From assembly GCA_004154925.1 (NCBI GenBank), contig QJNS01000044.1:328624-392623 (forward strand): a DNA stretch of 64,000 nucleotides, read 5' to 3'. Positions 1-10,260 of this stretch are shown here, piece after piece. The notes under the pieces were generated by a model. It worked only from the letters and a program-made list of their open reading frames with translations, did not search any database and had not been told where the DNA came from. The translations under genes and the position numbers were made by a program. Positions within the stretch are counted from its first letter, which is position 1, and each line of letters starts with the position of its first letter. The stretch comes from Monosporascus cannonballus (Eukaryota; Ascomycota; Sordariomycetes; Xylariales).

Positions 1-1550
1 CTCTAGGTTTTGCCGCCGGTGATAGATCCTCGTATAACCCATTTGTCTGAACTCTGCGTAAGTCTGTCTCATCCTTTCCTAGTTAATTACTATCTGGGCA
101 CAATTAGACGACGTCTCCTCCGCTAACATAGGGCTAAGGTCGATCCTTCTCAGTAGCGGAGTATGCATATCATACTGTACAGTATGTAGTGCCCCAGTCA
201 GTATAACAACTTTTAAGAGGTGGGTTCTATATCCCACTGACGATCGCAAAATAGGCCAAACAAGAGGGTGGTGTGGTAACTAGGTACTTTCCATTTGCCA
301 TTTCAGGCAACGCACCGGTTAGCCGTTTTTAAAGCTCGTTGGTGCTGATCAGGGACTAAAATAATTGCCACACTTTATTCTTACCCCCCTTAAACCGCAA
401 CAAGAAAGTTATCGGCGGATAAGCTATTTAAATCTGCCGGCTTGAATGTACATTACTTAATAGGTTAATGCATAAGCAAGTCCATAAGATCACCCAACTC
501 TTGTTTTAATCGATTTGGTTAATTTCCAACAATCTTTGCCAACAGTCGCATCGGACGAAGTTGCTCTCAAGCAGTCTGGGAGCGTGTCAATTATTTTGTC
601 CATGACCTGAGGCCTGGTGGCCAGCGAGAAGATCTTGGTCGCAGGGGTATATTTTGTTAGTTACCTCCAACCGCCCCGCAAGATTCTCTAAGCAGCTAGT
701 ATGTATACTCCCATGCATTGTGTGGAACACTATCTCCATCAATTATTTGCTGTTTCTCACCACTCTCGCGAAACACTTTGTCTTCTCCCCACTTATTGAA
801 GGTGTTCGGCAGCTTTAAGTGACGGTGAGAAAAGCAGAAGGGGTTGTGTCTTGATATATGCAAGCCGAGCTTCAATACTTAGTGGGATAACGCGTATGGT
901 TTCAATTGCGTTGAAATCGCGTTGGGAATCACGATAGTAAACGGGGTACAGCCTACGACAGTTGCTATTTGTTGATGATGTTGCTCCGATGTTATTTCCC
1001 ATACAAATTTCTTTTGGGAGATACATCGCAAGACTAATGTGACAGAGTGGGGCGGGTGCAGGTAACTAACTAAATATAACCCTTGCCGCCTGAAGATGCG
1101 GAGTAGATCAGGTGGGTAAGCAGATAAATTTAAACATGGGAATATGCGCATATCTTATGATCTGAGTAATGACTTGCTGATGATCTGCAGTGCCCGCCCA
1201 ACGCCATTTTCGAATAACTTGGCAACAGCAAAAAGTACATGCTAAGAAGTCCAGAACGTTTCCATGCCAAGACCTTCTATCCCACCCCTTGACCGTTTAA
1301 TGCCATAAACGATGCGCCCGGCTTGTCGATTGGTTCCTTATGATCGAGTATTGTCCTTATTCAAATCATCACGCCGCATCAGGAAACGCCGGAGCGAAGC
1401 AAAATCCCGCGCACTGCCCCTGCTCCCCCGCCCCCCGTCCCTGCACAACAAATGCACTTATGGCCTTTAGCCGCTTCCTTCAATCCCGTAATAAGTATCG
1501 GACCACAACGTCTGCTTTTGGTAACCAGATCATACAACTAAAAGGCCGAC
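1..1550. other. Left flank, no gene recognised
   Basis: This stretch has mixed base composition, unlike the AT-rich block further right. The longest open frames are under 100 codons, overlap each other on both strands, and show no recognisable domain. I see no tRNA, repeat or convincing promoter in it. Bases 1480-1550 lie just downstream of the citrate synthase stop codon and should contain that gene's 3' untranslated region, but I cannot place a polyadenylation site. Confidence 0.6.
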
Positions 1551-2954
1551 TTAGGAGCGGGCCGTAGGTGGCGCCACAGTACCGGTAAATACCTGGAGAG
1601 GCCGCCACAGCATGGGGCCCTGCTGCATCGACTCGCGCCAGTGGGCCATGGCACCGGGAGTCCTGGACAGGCAGGCCATCGCGATGATGATGTCGGTCTC
1701 GAAGCCCAGCGCCGTGTATAGGAAACATCCGTAGAGATCGGCGTTGGCCTTGAGGTTTCGCGAAGTGAAGTACGGGTCCTCGTTGGCGATGCGGTCGATC
1801 TCGAACGCGATCCGCAGCAGGGGGTTCTTGTCTACCTTGTCCTGCTTTTCGGCGATCATCTCGCGGATGAACTTGCTACGCGGGTCAACCGTCTTGTAGA
1901 TGCGGTGCCCGTAACCGAAGAGGCGCTGCTTCTTCGCCTTGACGTCGGAGATCAGATTTTGCACGTTCTCCACCGTGCCGACCTCTTCGAAACCCTTGTA
2001 AGCCAGGTCAATGGCTCCTCCGTGTAACGGGCCGTAGGCAGAGACGATGCCGGAGACCAGGGAGGAGATAGGGTCGGTAAGCGTTGATGCGGCGTGCAAC
2101 ACTGCCGCGGTAGAGTTGGTCATCTCGTGGTCTGCGTACAAGATCCACAGTCGCTCGAAGCATTCCTCGATTTCAGGGTCGGCCTTGCCGTCCTTGGTAA
2201 AACCCATCATCAGCAGGGTGTTCGAGACAAATGAACCATTCGGATCGGCAGGGGTGAACTTGCGACCCCGCTTGTGGCAGTAAGTAATAGCGATGACAGT
2301 CGCCAGCCCGGCGAGAGTACGGATGATGGCGGCGTCGACCTCCTTCATGTTACCAAGATAGTAAGCACGACCCTCGTGGTGGGTTGCCTCGGTCCCGGGA
2401 TCGACGCCGGCATATGCCGATAGGCCAGCGAGGATCATGGGGAAGGTCAGGGAGTCTCTGGGGAAAGCCGTGATGACATCGATTACGCTCTGAGGAGCCT
2501 CCATGCCCTTAGCCAGGGCACGGCGGAAAGTAAGCTTCTCCGAAGGAGAGGGAAGCTTGCCGAACATCACAAGATGGGCGACCTCCTCGAAGTCATTGTT
2601 CCTGAAGAGGTGGTCGATCGAGTAATCACGGTATTGGATATAACCACGCTTGCCGTCAATGAATGTGATGTTGGACTCCATGCATGCCGTGTTGAGGTAG
2701 CCCCGGTCGAGAACCTTCAGGCCGGACTCGACCTGATCCGCGGGATCGGCACCTAGACCGGCGGCCGTGATTCGACGGAAGTCGGTGGCTTTGACTGTGT
2801 TTCGGGTGATGGGGATAGTGTATTGTCTTCCCGTCCGGTTGTCCGTGATCGTAAGGGAACCATTGGCATCACCCAGCGAAGTCGAGAAGAAAATCTTCGC
2901 CAACCTGTGCGCCAGGTAGGTAGGTGAAAGGAGCTGGCTCCACGTACCGGCCAT
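1551..2954 (-). CDS. Citrate synthase family enzyme (possible secondary-metabolism paralogue)
   Basis: A single uninterrupted frame of 467 codons encodes a citrate synthase fold protein, expected to condense an acyl-CoA with oxaloacetate. All three catalytic residues are present: His276 in ADHEMTNST, His311 in YGPLHGGAID and Asp406 in ANADLYG. The FGYGHRIYKTVDPRSK segment (346-361) and the C-terminal AHWRESM (437-443) fit the oxaloacetate/CoA site regions. The chosen ATG has A at -3 and G at +4. Residues 1-30 precede the family core (from about GSLTITDNRTG) and are basic/hydrophobic with no acid before Asp29, so a mitochondrial presequence is possible. The last three residues, ARS, do not form a standard peroxisomal signal. 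No intron is needed. Family members of this size occur both in central metabolism and in fungal alkylcitrate pathways; with no cluster partners visible here, the substrate is undetermined. Codon use looks undamaged by RIP. Confidence 0.93.
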   Translation of the reverse strand: MAGTWSQLLSPTYLAHRLAKIFFSTSLGDANGSLTITDNRTGRQYTIPITRNTVKATDFRRITAAGLGADPADQVESGLKVLDRGYLNTACMESNITFIDGKRGYIQYRDYSIDHLFRNNDFEEVAHLVMFGKLPSPSEKLTFRRALAKGMEAPQSVIDVITAFPRDSLTFPMILAGLSAYAGVDPGTEATHHEGRAYYLGNMKEVDAAIIRTLAGLATVIAITYCHKRGRKFTPADPNGSFVSNTLLMMGFTKDGKADPEIEECFERLWILYADHEMTNSTAAVLHAASTLTDPISSLVSGIVSAYGPLHGGAIDLAYKGFEEVGTVENVQNLISDVKAKKQRLFGYGHRIYKTVDPRSKFIREMIAEKQDKVDKNPLLRIAFEIDRIANEDPYFTSRNLKANADLYGCFLYTALGFETDIIIAMACLSRTPGAMAHWRESMQQGPMLWRPLQVFTGTVAPPTARS

Positions 2955-3060
2955 TGTGTCTATGTGTGTATATGGATTTGTGTGGGTATTAGGAGCGTTA
3001 TCTATTAAGTATGACCAGGCAGTCGAGAATGCAGAATCAAGTGAGTGTATATTGCCGATC
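2955..3060 (-). promoter_or_regulatory. Upstream region of the citrate synthase gene
   Basis: On the gene's strand the bases just before the ATG are rich in CA repeats (cacatagacaca), with a TATA-like ccatataca about 15-25 bases upstream of the start and an A/T-rich ttaatagataa farther out. This is a plausible 5' untranslated region and core promoter, judged only from position and composition. No regulator site is recognised. Confidence 0.3.
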
Positions 3061-5140
3061 AGATGCTAATGCTCTGTACTATTGGGATTTCTCCTAATTG
3101 TATGAGGCCGGTTGATGGTTGTATCCCCTTTCCCACGGGGTTAAGCACCCTTTTTATCCTCCTAAACCTTAGGCACGATCATGTGAAAACGAACCTCCCC
3201 TGATGCTGTCTGCCCCTTCTGGAACGTCGGAGAGCTAGCTGTGTGCCCAACAAATAAGGCTGAGCTGATTGTAGCTGCTATTCCTGGGGTCCCGGTTCCA
3301 TCTCCGTAGCAGGAGGATTGGCCTCTGAGCGTCAGAATACAGTAATTAATGGCCTAGTCCTACTGTATTGGGGCGGGTTGGAACGTGGTGCCAGGCACAA
3401 CAAGGTGCGACAAGGCTGGAGTCATCCAGGCCGAGTCCATATCCAGCTGCGAGAGACTGTACGGCTTTGGGCTATGGTACGGGGAAGCGTGTTGTCCGCC
3501 GGTCGGAGTTGAGGCGATATGGTGTCTGCCAATCGGGATTCCCTGTTCGGGTCGGCAGTTAGGGTAAGCAAGCCCAGATTCGCTGCAGGATACGTCTTGG
3601 CGGTCCCGCCCATGATCGATCCGTCTCGTCATGGAAGCAGTCCCTCCCCCGTGCTTCATCCTGAAATCCTGGAATGGCGGGAAGAGACATTCGACGATCG
3701 AATGACCTTATCCTTATGCGAGGAGCTGCAATCACATGGGGATTTGAAGGGTTGTAGGATCAGGATTCTGAACAAAAATAAGTTATCTAGCCACGCGAAC
3801 CTCGTTTCTTGTTGGCCGTCCAGGAATCTACTATAAACTCCGGAGATTTAGTAATAAAAAATACAGAAATTCAACGCTTAACGAACAACAAGACGTTAAA
3901 TCCCATCTACGAGATACTTGACCCACCTCAACGTTGGGAATGCCACCCTTCCCCCGATTCCGTGGGATCCACCCCAATACCGAAGTACAGGAACGCATTG
4001 ACGAGCAATTGACATGTGATATTACTATCTTACTCATCCTGTAATATCACAAGTAAGTAGACTAGGATACTCTGGCATAGCGGGAGGGTCGCCGCTCAAA
4101 CCGTTTGGCAGTTCGAATATTGAGCTAAGGCTGCTCGATGACAATCTAAAGAGGTCGGACTTATGTCCACGCTCACTGTCGGATATAGGAGATATGTGCT
4201 CTTCGCATTCCACCGAATCAACGTAGGCAAATTTATTACCCCATCCTTCTCATCCGTGGCCCCCCGGAAATCAGTGTAACAGCATCGAGTCTTCATTTCA
4301 TTAAGTTGATGACAGAGTCCATCTCATGCGATAGTTCAGTCTAGCTTTTTGGCGACCGCGAAATCGGTTAAGAGTCATGTCGTGTACCGGATCCTTCAAC
4401 TTGATCCCCAAATGCTAGTACTACGTGGCCTCGACCATGATATTAAGGTAGCCAGGGAGATAGTATGGAAGTGTAGGAATCGAGATTCGTGCCGCCGTAG
4501 TATTGCCTTTTTATCGCTTGACTTGGTTCTGCAAATCAACTTTCGTGAACCGCGCTGGCGTCTGTTATCATACATTCCCAGCTATATCCGGTTTGCGCAG
4601 GATCAAATGCTACCGAGCCTCGTCCAGTCTCGCCCGAGCTAGATAGGCTTGCTGCATGGCTTCACAGAGGCGTGGGGAAAGATCCCATTTAGCCGGCGAA
4701 CCGATCACCATTTGGTGGACGAACGAAGGTAGGACAGAACACCGAATGAAAAGATCGATAGGGCTGACTGGCCCGTTCCGTATGCGTCCAATACTGCCGT
4801 TGAAGCAAAACTTCCGGCAGTCACACACTCCTTATGGCAGCTTGCGGCTACTTTGATATTGAGCCTCAAATTCAAGATCTGATAAACAACCTTGGGATCC
4901 TGTACGTACCAACCTTAAGGCAATTGCGTGAGGAGGAGAAACGTTGTGTTTCTCCATTGCTCCAACTACTTGGGCTTTTACGAAACATGGATCCCAAGTA
5001 AGGGCGTGCTCGGTGTAGCAGCAGATGGAGGGGAAAGTGACATTATCGCCTTACTTATTTTGTACAGAGATCCATGCTTTTCACCTTATGAGCCCTTAAC
5101 GCTTGAATTTGCTTCCGAACGCAACCTTTTTTGGTTATAG
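3061..5140. other. Intergenic, no gene recognised
   Basis: Composition is normal and only ORFs of about 60-105 codons occur. The longest (3519-3836, plus strand, 105 codons) has no recognisable domain and is overlapped by several competing frames on both strands. A degraded gene cannot be excluded. GC content falls abruptly near 5140. Confidence 0.55.
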
Positions 5141-5398
5141 TTTTAAACGTTTTCAATATTTAATAATTGCTATTAATTGTATTTTAAAAAATTAATAAGT
5201 TATGTATTACTATAAGGTTATAACGCTTTATAATACATATAAATTATTTTATTATTATATATATACTAGTTTTCATAATTGAACAAAGATTTCAATAATT
5301 TTATATATAAGATATTAACCGTGGTTTTAAATAAACCTTTATTCGAAAAGTCTTTTATCGAATAAAGTATTTAATATATTTAAAATATATATTAATAC
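5141..5398. other. AT-rich segment outside the leftmost LTR
   Basis: This AT-rich stretch lies between normal-composition DNA and the first X LTR, and shows no similarity I can recognise to the other elements. It may be single-copy flank mutated by RIP spreading out of the repeat, or the remnant of another element. It contains a 10-bp perfect inverted repeat, CTTTATTCGA (5337-5346) and TCGAATAAAG (5358-5367), with an 11-base loop. Confidence 0.6.
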
Positions 5399-5732
5399 TG
5401 TTATGACCTAACGAGCTGCGGTCTCCAGAAAGGGTCTGCTACGACATAACTACGAGTGCGGGGTGGGGCAGGTCACGTGATGGATCACCAACTCACCGGA
5501 TCACTAACTTACTGGTGGTAAGCTAATAAGTCGGATTATTATATATATATTTATTATTTTTATAATTTTAATAAGTTTAATTTATAATAATAATTCGTTA
5601 TTTAAAATATTTTTAAAGTTATATAACATACTATATTATTATATTTATTTTTTTAAATTTTTATAATCTTTTTATTAATATAAACCCGTACGATTAAGAT
5701 TTAATAATTGGTTAAACCTTTTAGTTATTATA
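5399..5732 (+). repeat. X-family LTR, leftmost copy
   Basis: Begins TGTTATGACC and ends at the position equal to GTCACA of the less-mutated right-hand copy (61355-61672), read here as attata. The first 130 bases are almost unmutated and GC-rich, the rest is strongly AT. The five bases before it, aatac, are found again right after the last X LTR at 61672-61676. It is followed directly by the X leader and the start of gag. Confidence 0.8.
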
Positions 5733-6046
5733 CGTTATAAGCCATTATTTAATAATACCGTTAAATTTTAAGCAATATCGCCGGCATTATGTTTATTAGA
5801 AAAGAGCCCGAATAGTCCATTTATTAAGTCCTTATTAACCCGGATACTGGATTAGAATTCAAAAAAAAAATAACCTCGCCTTTTTGGTAAAAAAAGTTTT
5901 TTAACGTTTGAACGTTATAAACGAACGTATTACTTAGCTTGAAAAAAATAATAATAACCTTACGACGTTCTTTTAAGCCGCCTATAAGAAGCTTTAAAAA
6001 AAGAGAAAGTTTCCGAAACCGGAAAGTCTTTTCGAATAAACCAGGT
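5733..6046 (+). pseudogene. X leader and 5' gag fragment
   Basis: Matches the beginning of X1 (from 9017) and X2 (from 22667): the leader cgttataagc, then the atcgcc(g/a)(g/a)cattat stretch around the start codon, and the first ~100 codons of gag. The match stops at 6046, where a different LTR starts at 6047. It is the stump of a third X copy, truncated or interrupted there, and carries RIP stops. Confidence 0.7.
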
Positions 6047-6300
6047 TGTTATAACCTAACAGGCTGCGGCCTCGGGGAACGGTCGCAACAGGAAAATAAC
6101 TAAGCCATGTGGGTCAAGTTACGTAATGGCTCGACAGGATGTATTGTAAAGCCTATAGAGCCAGGCTCGACAGGATCTATCGTAAAGCTTACCTTAGCTA
6201 GCTCAGGCCTCTCTGGCTCGTTTTCCCAATTTCTTCAAAGTCACTCAAGTACCGCTCCATAACGCTAAATATTAACCAATCAAATCCCAAATCCCCGTAA
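6047..6300 (+). repeat. Partial LTR of an X-related family (U)
   Basis: Starts TGTTATAACCTAACAGGCTG, close to the X LTR start but soon different. It keeps near-normal GC. It contains a 24-bp imperfect direct repeat: 6128-6151 and 6164-6187, both starting GGCTCGACAGGAT. Part of it (about 6105-6175) resembles 8755-8815, just upstream of the X1 LTR. The right end is not defined; sequence becomes AT-rich after about 6320. Confidence 0.55.
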
Positions 6301-6403
6301 CTAGCCAGCAAGGCCTAAGTTATAATTACGTAAAAACGGTTTCGTTTAGGACATTTATTTCTTTAAAAAACAAAAATTTAAAACAACTTAATAATAAAAC
6401 GTT

Positions 6404-6428
6404 TATATATATATATATATATATATAT
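6404..6428. repeat. (TA)n microsatellite
   Basis: An uninterrupted run of about 12 TA units inside the AT-rich relic. Nothing suggests a function. Confidence 0.9.
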
Positions 6429-7806
6429 GTATTATTATTTTTTTTATAATTTATTATTAATATTACTTTAATTTTAATTAAAATTTATTTCTTATTTTTA
6501 AATCTTAACGTATATAATAACTGTAATTCGACCTCGTTATATTATTATTCCCTTTTTTAAAATATAATAAATCCGCATTTTTTTAATTTTATCAGGTTAC
6601 GTCTTTAGAACAAAATATAAGTATACGTATTTTAAATTTCTGGTATTAATATAAAGAACTTAACATAATATTTAAAAATTCTATTCGTAACTAGGTTTTT
6701 TGCAATAATTTAAGCCGAATTATTAGTTTAATTATTTGGATTAACCGATTAATTAACGTATTAAACAAATAAATATATAAATAATTATGAACATATAAAA
6801 ATTAATACAAAATTTTAATTCTTATTATTTAAAATGCCGTTATATATAAATATTATAATATATTTTACGGAGAATTTATAATTTTTATAAAAGCGCTTAA
6901 ATTCCGCCGCCCGCCAAACAAAATACTATTCGAAATTAACGTAATCCATATTAGTTTGGACAAAAATAAACGTTTTATTAAAATATTTTTTTTTAATTAA
7001 TTTAAGCTTTTAAACTAAATAATTATATATTTAAAGAAAAAATAGTAATTATATAATATAAAACGGAAAATAAAATAGCTTGGTAATAATAACTATTCGG
7101 ATATTTTTATATATTTTTTTTATAATTCTAATTATTATAATTAGGATAATTTCCAAAATTAACGCTAATTACTTACCTTATTTATTAAATAGGTTTTTAT
7201 TATTTTCAAGTATTTCGAAATTATAAAACTTAATAACTTTTCTTATAATCTTTAATAAATACTTTCGGTTTACCATAATCTGACTTACGTAATTACGGAT
7301 GTCCATAATTTTGGCCTTATTATCAATATAAATAATAATCTTACTAATAGAACGTAAATTATTAAATTAAATTATAAAGATATTATTAAATAATATAAAT
7401 ATATTACTTCTTAAAACATTTAAATACTTTGAATTTAAACATTAATTTTTAAATATAAAAATATTAATAATATCGATTTCGGAATAATTAATATTAAAAT
7501 GCCGGACTTCTGTCTTATAATTATATTTAATTAGGCCGCCAGTTGTATAAAAACCATTATATTTCGTAATTGTGTTTGTTAGAATATTAGTAATAATTAA
7601 TATATATGCAAATTAATATACATAAGCAAAAAAAATAAAACGTAAGTTACAAATATTAATATATTTAAACCGGAAATTTTTTTTATTTCGATAATAATTA
7701 TATTACGTCGATAATAATTAAATTATATTATTATTCGAAAATAAAGTTTCATATAATAATTTAGAATTAATTATTCAATATTTATTTCGGATTAACAATA
7801 ATATAT

Positions 7807-7989
7807 TTGTACAGTTTAACAGTTATACGGTTAAATATTTCTGGGTTAAAGTTTTTCGTATTTGCAAATATTAAGATAAAAGCAAAATATAAAATTATTA
7901 ATATAAAGATTCGTTGTTTTTTCGCTAATTTAATTAATAATATAATTTGGATAATAATTAAATTAATTATTAAAAAATTAAATAATTAA
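7807..7989 (+). pseudogene. Ty1/Copia integrase C-terminal relic
   Basis: An open stretch of 60 codons that, after allowing for RIP changes, lines up with the end of copia-type integrases. The order is a Leu-x-Phe-Phe segment, a Lys-rich linker (KIKAKYK), then CFFANL where the family has C-x-F-x-G-Y (Gly to Asn is a typical GGT-to-AAT RIP change), followed by NNIIWI where the family has a NI-x-R-I-W segment. The match is by motif order only. No copia reverse transcriptase follows before the X LTR, so the relic is truncated. Its relation to the Z copia family is unknown. Confidence 0.42.
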
Positions 7990-8600
7990 AACGTTTCCGA
8001 AACTTATTTTAATAACGAAAAAAATATTAAATTTTTCGAAAATCAGATTATATACCGGATCGATTTATTTTTTTTCATAAAATACGGCTTTGCCCGTTAA
8101 ATATGGCGTTTGATACAAGGCGAACAAATTAACGGCGTAAGGTTTCCGTAAAAATATCGGATAAAAATAAACGTTTCGCTTCGAAAAATTAAATATTGAA
8201 AGTTTGGGATATTTACTCCAGGTTTTCGAATATATTATCCGTATTTAACTAATTAGGAAAAAAAATATGTTTTCAAATTTGTTACGCACGATTTTAAATT
8301 TTATATACTATTATTTTGGCTTATAAATTTATATTTTTATTATACTAGTTTAAAAAGAATAACAGGTTATGATATATATTAATCGGGATTATAACTTAAT
8401 CTTTTATTATAATAGTTTTTGTTTTATATTAATTAGGATTATTGTTATATTAAGCAATAAAGATTTAAATTTGGCGTTAATTTATACAGGTTATAATATG
8501 AAAAATATCGGAATTAATATATATTCATTAAAATTAATAATAATAATTTTTGCGAATTCGTATAGGAACGTACCAAACGCGACGAAAAAATCATAATTTG

Positions 8601-8824
8601 CTCTTAGCCCTTATTTTAGAGGTTTTGTTGTTTTTGCGGGTATCATTGTTAAAGGAATTTAGCTGATATAATGGACCTCTGACAGATATTTCTTGATCAA
8701 AAGCTATAGCTGTAGCTACAACTGCTGCGCCGCAGACGCAGCCACAACCTTCAAAATAGGGTCCTAATCACGATGAGACAACGTAAAGCCCATAAAGCCA
8801 GGCTCGATAAGGTCGGAAAAACTA
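8601..8824 (+). repeat. GC-richer fragment with U-LTR similarity
   Basis: A less-mutated island. Bases about 8755-8815, including gtaaagcccataaagccagg, resemble the U LTR at about 6105-6175. Upstream, 8695-8745 is unusually rich in GCAGC/CTGCG and contains the palindrome CTGCGCCGCAG. It runs straight into the 3' half of an X-type LTR, so it is probably the 5' half of a U-type LTR that shares its 3' half with X. Confidence 0.5.
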
Positions 8825-9016
8825 AATATAATACGCTGATTTCTTCTATAATTTAAATAATATTAATTTATAATAATACTTCGTTATTTAAGGTATCTTT
8901 AATATTGCAAAACCTAATATATTATTATCTTTATTACTTTATTTTTTATAATATTTTATGAATATAAACCTGTATAATTAGGATTTAATAATTAGTTAAA
9001 CATTATAGCCGTTATA
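8825..9016 (+). repeat. X1 5' LTR, 3' half
   Basis: Aligns with the second half of the X LTR (from the atacgct segment onward to gttata at 9011-9016, equal to GTCACA in the intact copy). The X1 leader follows directly. Its 5' half is not X-like but matches the U LTR, so the 5' LTR of X1 differs in its upstream part from the LTR at the other end of X1. Confidence 0.7.
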
Positions 9017-9072
9017 CGTTATAAGTTCTTATTTAGTAATACTGTTAAATTTTGAGCAATATCGCCGACATT

Positions 9073-10260
9073 ATGTTTATCAGCAAGTAACCCGACCAGC
9101 CCATTTACCAGGTCTCTGATAAGCTGGACATTAAAATAAAATCCGAAAAGGAAAAAAAGAAATTTGCTTTTTTTGTAAAGAAACTTTTCGACGTCTGAAT
9201 ACTATAAACGAACGCATTTTTTAGCTTAAAAAAGATAATAATAAATTTACGATATCCTTTTAAGTTATCTATAAGAAGTTTAAGGAAAAACAAAGGTTTT
9301 CGAAATCGAAAATCTTTTCGAACAAGTTAATTATTTAACTAAATTTTATTAAGGAATTAAGAAAGGGTTTTAAGCCTTTTAAATCAGAACTTTTTGATGA
9401 AATCTTAACCAAGTGATAACGTTTCTTAATTTAATGCCGAATATATTTTAGATATTTTCCGATTTGATTAATTATAGATATTGTACAAATTGAATTTGTA
9501 ATCGGACGATTTACCGGAAATACGGTTATTTAATTCGAACACGGTATAAAAAAGTACGTTACCTTATTAATCGAAAAATTAAACCTAAAAGTAATACAAA
9601 TGGATAACAATTACAAATAATTTAAGCAAATATCAACGATAATTCTCGAAATAACAAACGAAAAAATAAAAACCGATATATAAATCTAATAATTATGATA
9701 AAAAAGAGTAATATCTAATTACGGCAGTACGTTTATTTAGCTAAGCTTTAAATTAAATTAAGAGTAAAAAGTATTAGTAACTAAGTTTTTGACGGCCTGA
9801 AAAAGAATTATAAAAAACACTTTTTAAGCTCGATCGACCTAATTATTTATCGGATTATATTGTTATAGCAATTAAGATCGATAATCGATAATACGCCTGG
9901 CATATTAAGAACACCAAAAGAAAAAAATAATAACAAACCACGATATACGGCTAATACTAATGTTTTTTGGAGTAATAATATTTTTTATAACATAAAACTA
10001 GGATTTACAGAATTAAAAGTAATCCATAGAAAAGTTTAAAGCTAGACCAAATACTTTAAATATAACAAAATGGGGCATAAAGTAACGTAATACATAGTAC
10101 CTAAAAAACTACGTTAAAATAATTAAAAACCCGTACTTAAAGAATACTCCAGAGACAATTAACAGAACGGAGGCAAATTTATTAATATAATTCGGCCTAA
10201 GTATATAATAGGCGCCCCACAACGAAAAATCCAACACGAAAAACGAAAAATTACAAAGTT
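9073..10260 (+). pseudogene. X1 gag pseudogene with decayed zinc knuckle
   Basis: The frame starts at the ATG at 9073. The first ~100 codons (Lys-rich, with KSEKEKKK and a KKLFDV segment) match the X2 copy in the same frame, interrupted by TAA/TAG/TGA at former Gln/Trp codons. A CCHC zinc knuckle is visible at 10052-10093, read YFKYNKMGHKVT*Y: Cys positions have become Tyr (TGC to TAC), while GH is kept. The equivalent in X2 (23691) keeps the first Cys but has changed GH to EY. The role in the family is the capsid/nucleocapsid protein. Confidence 0.72.

Larger units (their letters stand above)
6301..8600. other. Strongly RIP-mutated AT-rich relic
   Basis: No terminal repeats or full domain set could be resolved. 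It includes a (TA)n run at 6404-6428 and, at 7807-7989, a stretch resembling the end of a Ty1/Copia integrase (listed separately). Probably one or more old elements lying within or next to the U LTR. Other short open frames (for example 8369-8596) give AT-driven, Ile/Asn-rich peptides without a recognisable domain. Confidence 0.5.

Noticed and set aside
1551..1562. Possible peroxisomal signal at the citrate synthase C-terminus (ARS)
   Set aside because: Does not fit the usual (S/A/C)(K/R/H)(L/M) ending.
1480..1728. 82-codon minus-strand ORF overlapping the end of citrate synthase
   Set aside because: Alternative frame of the real gene; composition and position explain it as a shadow.
3519..3836. 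105-codon plus-strand ORF
   Set aside because: No recognisable domain, overlapped by several ORFs on both strands, and within length expected by chance at this composition.
4349..4642. 97-codon plus-strand ORF
   Set aside because: No start given by an ATG at the first base in good context, no recognisable domain, no supporting neighbours.
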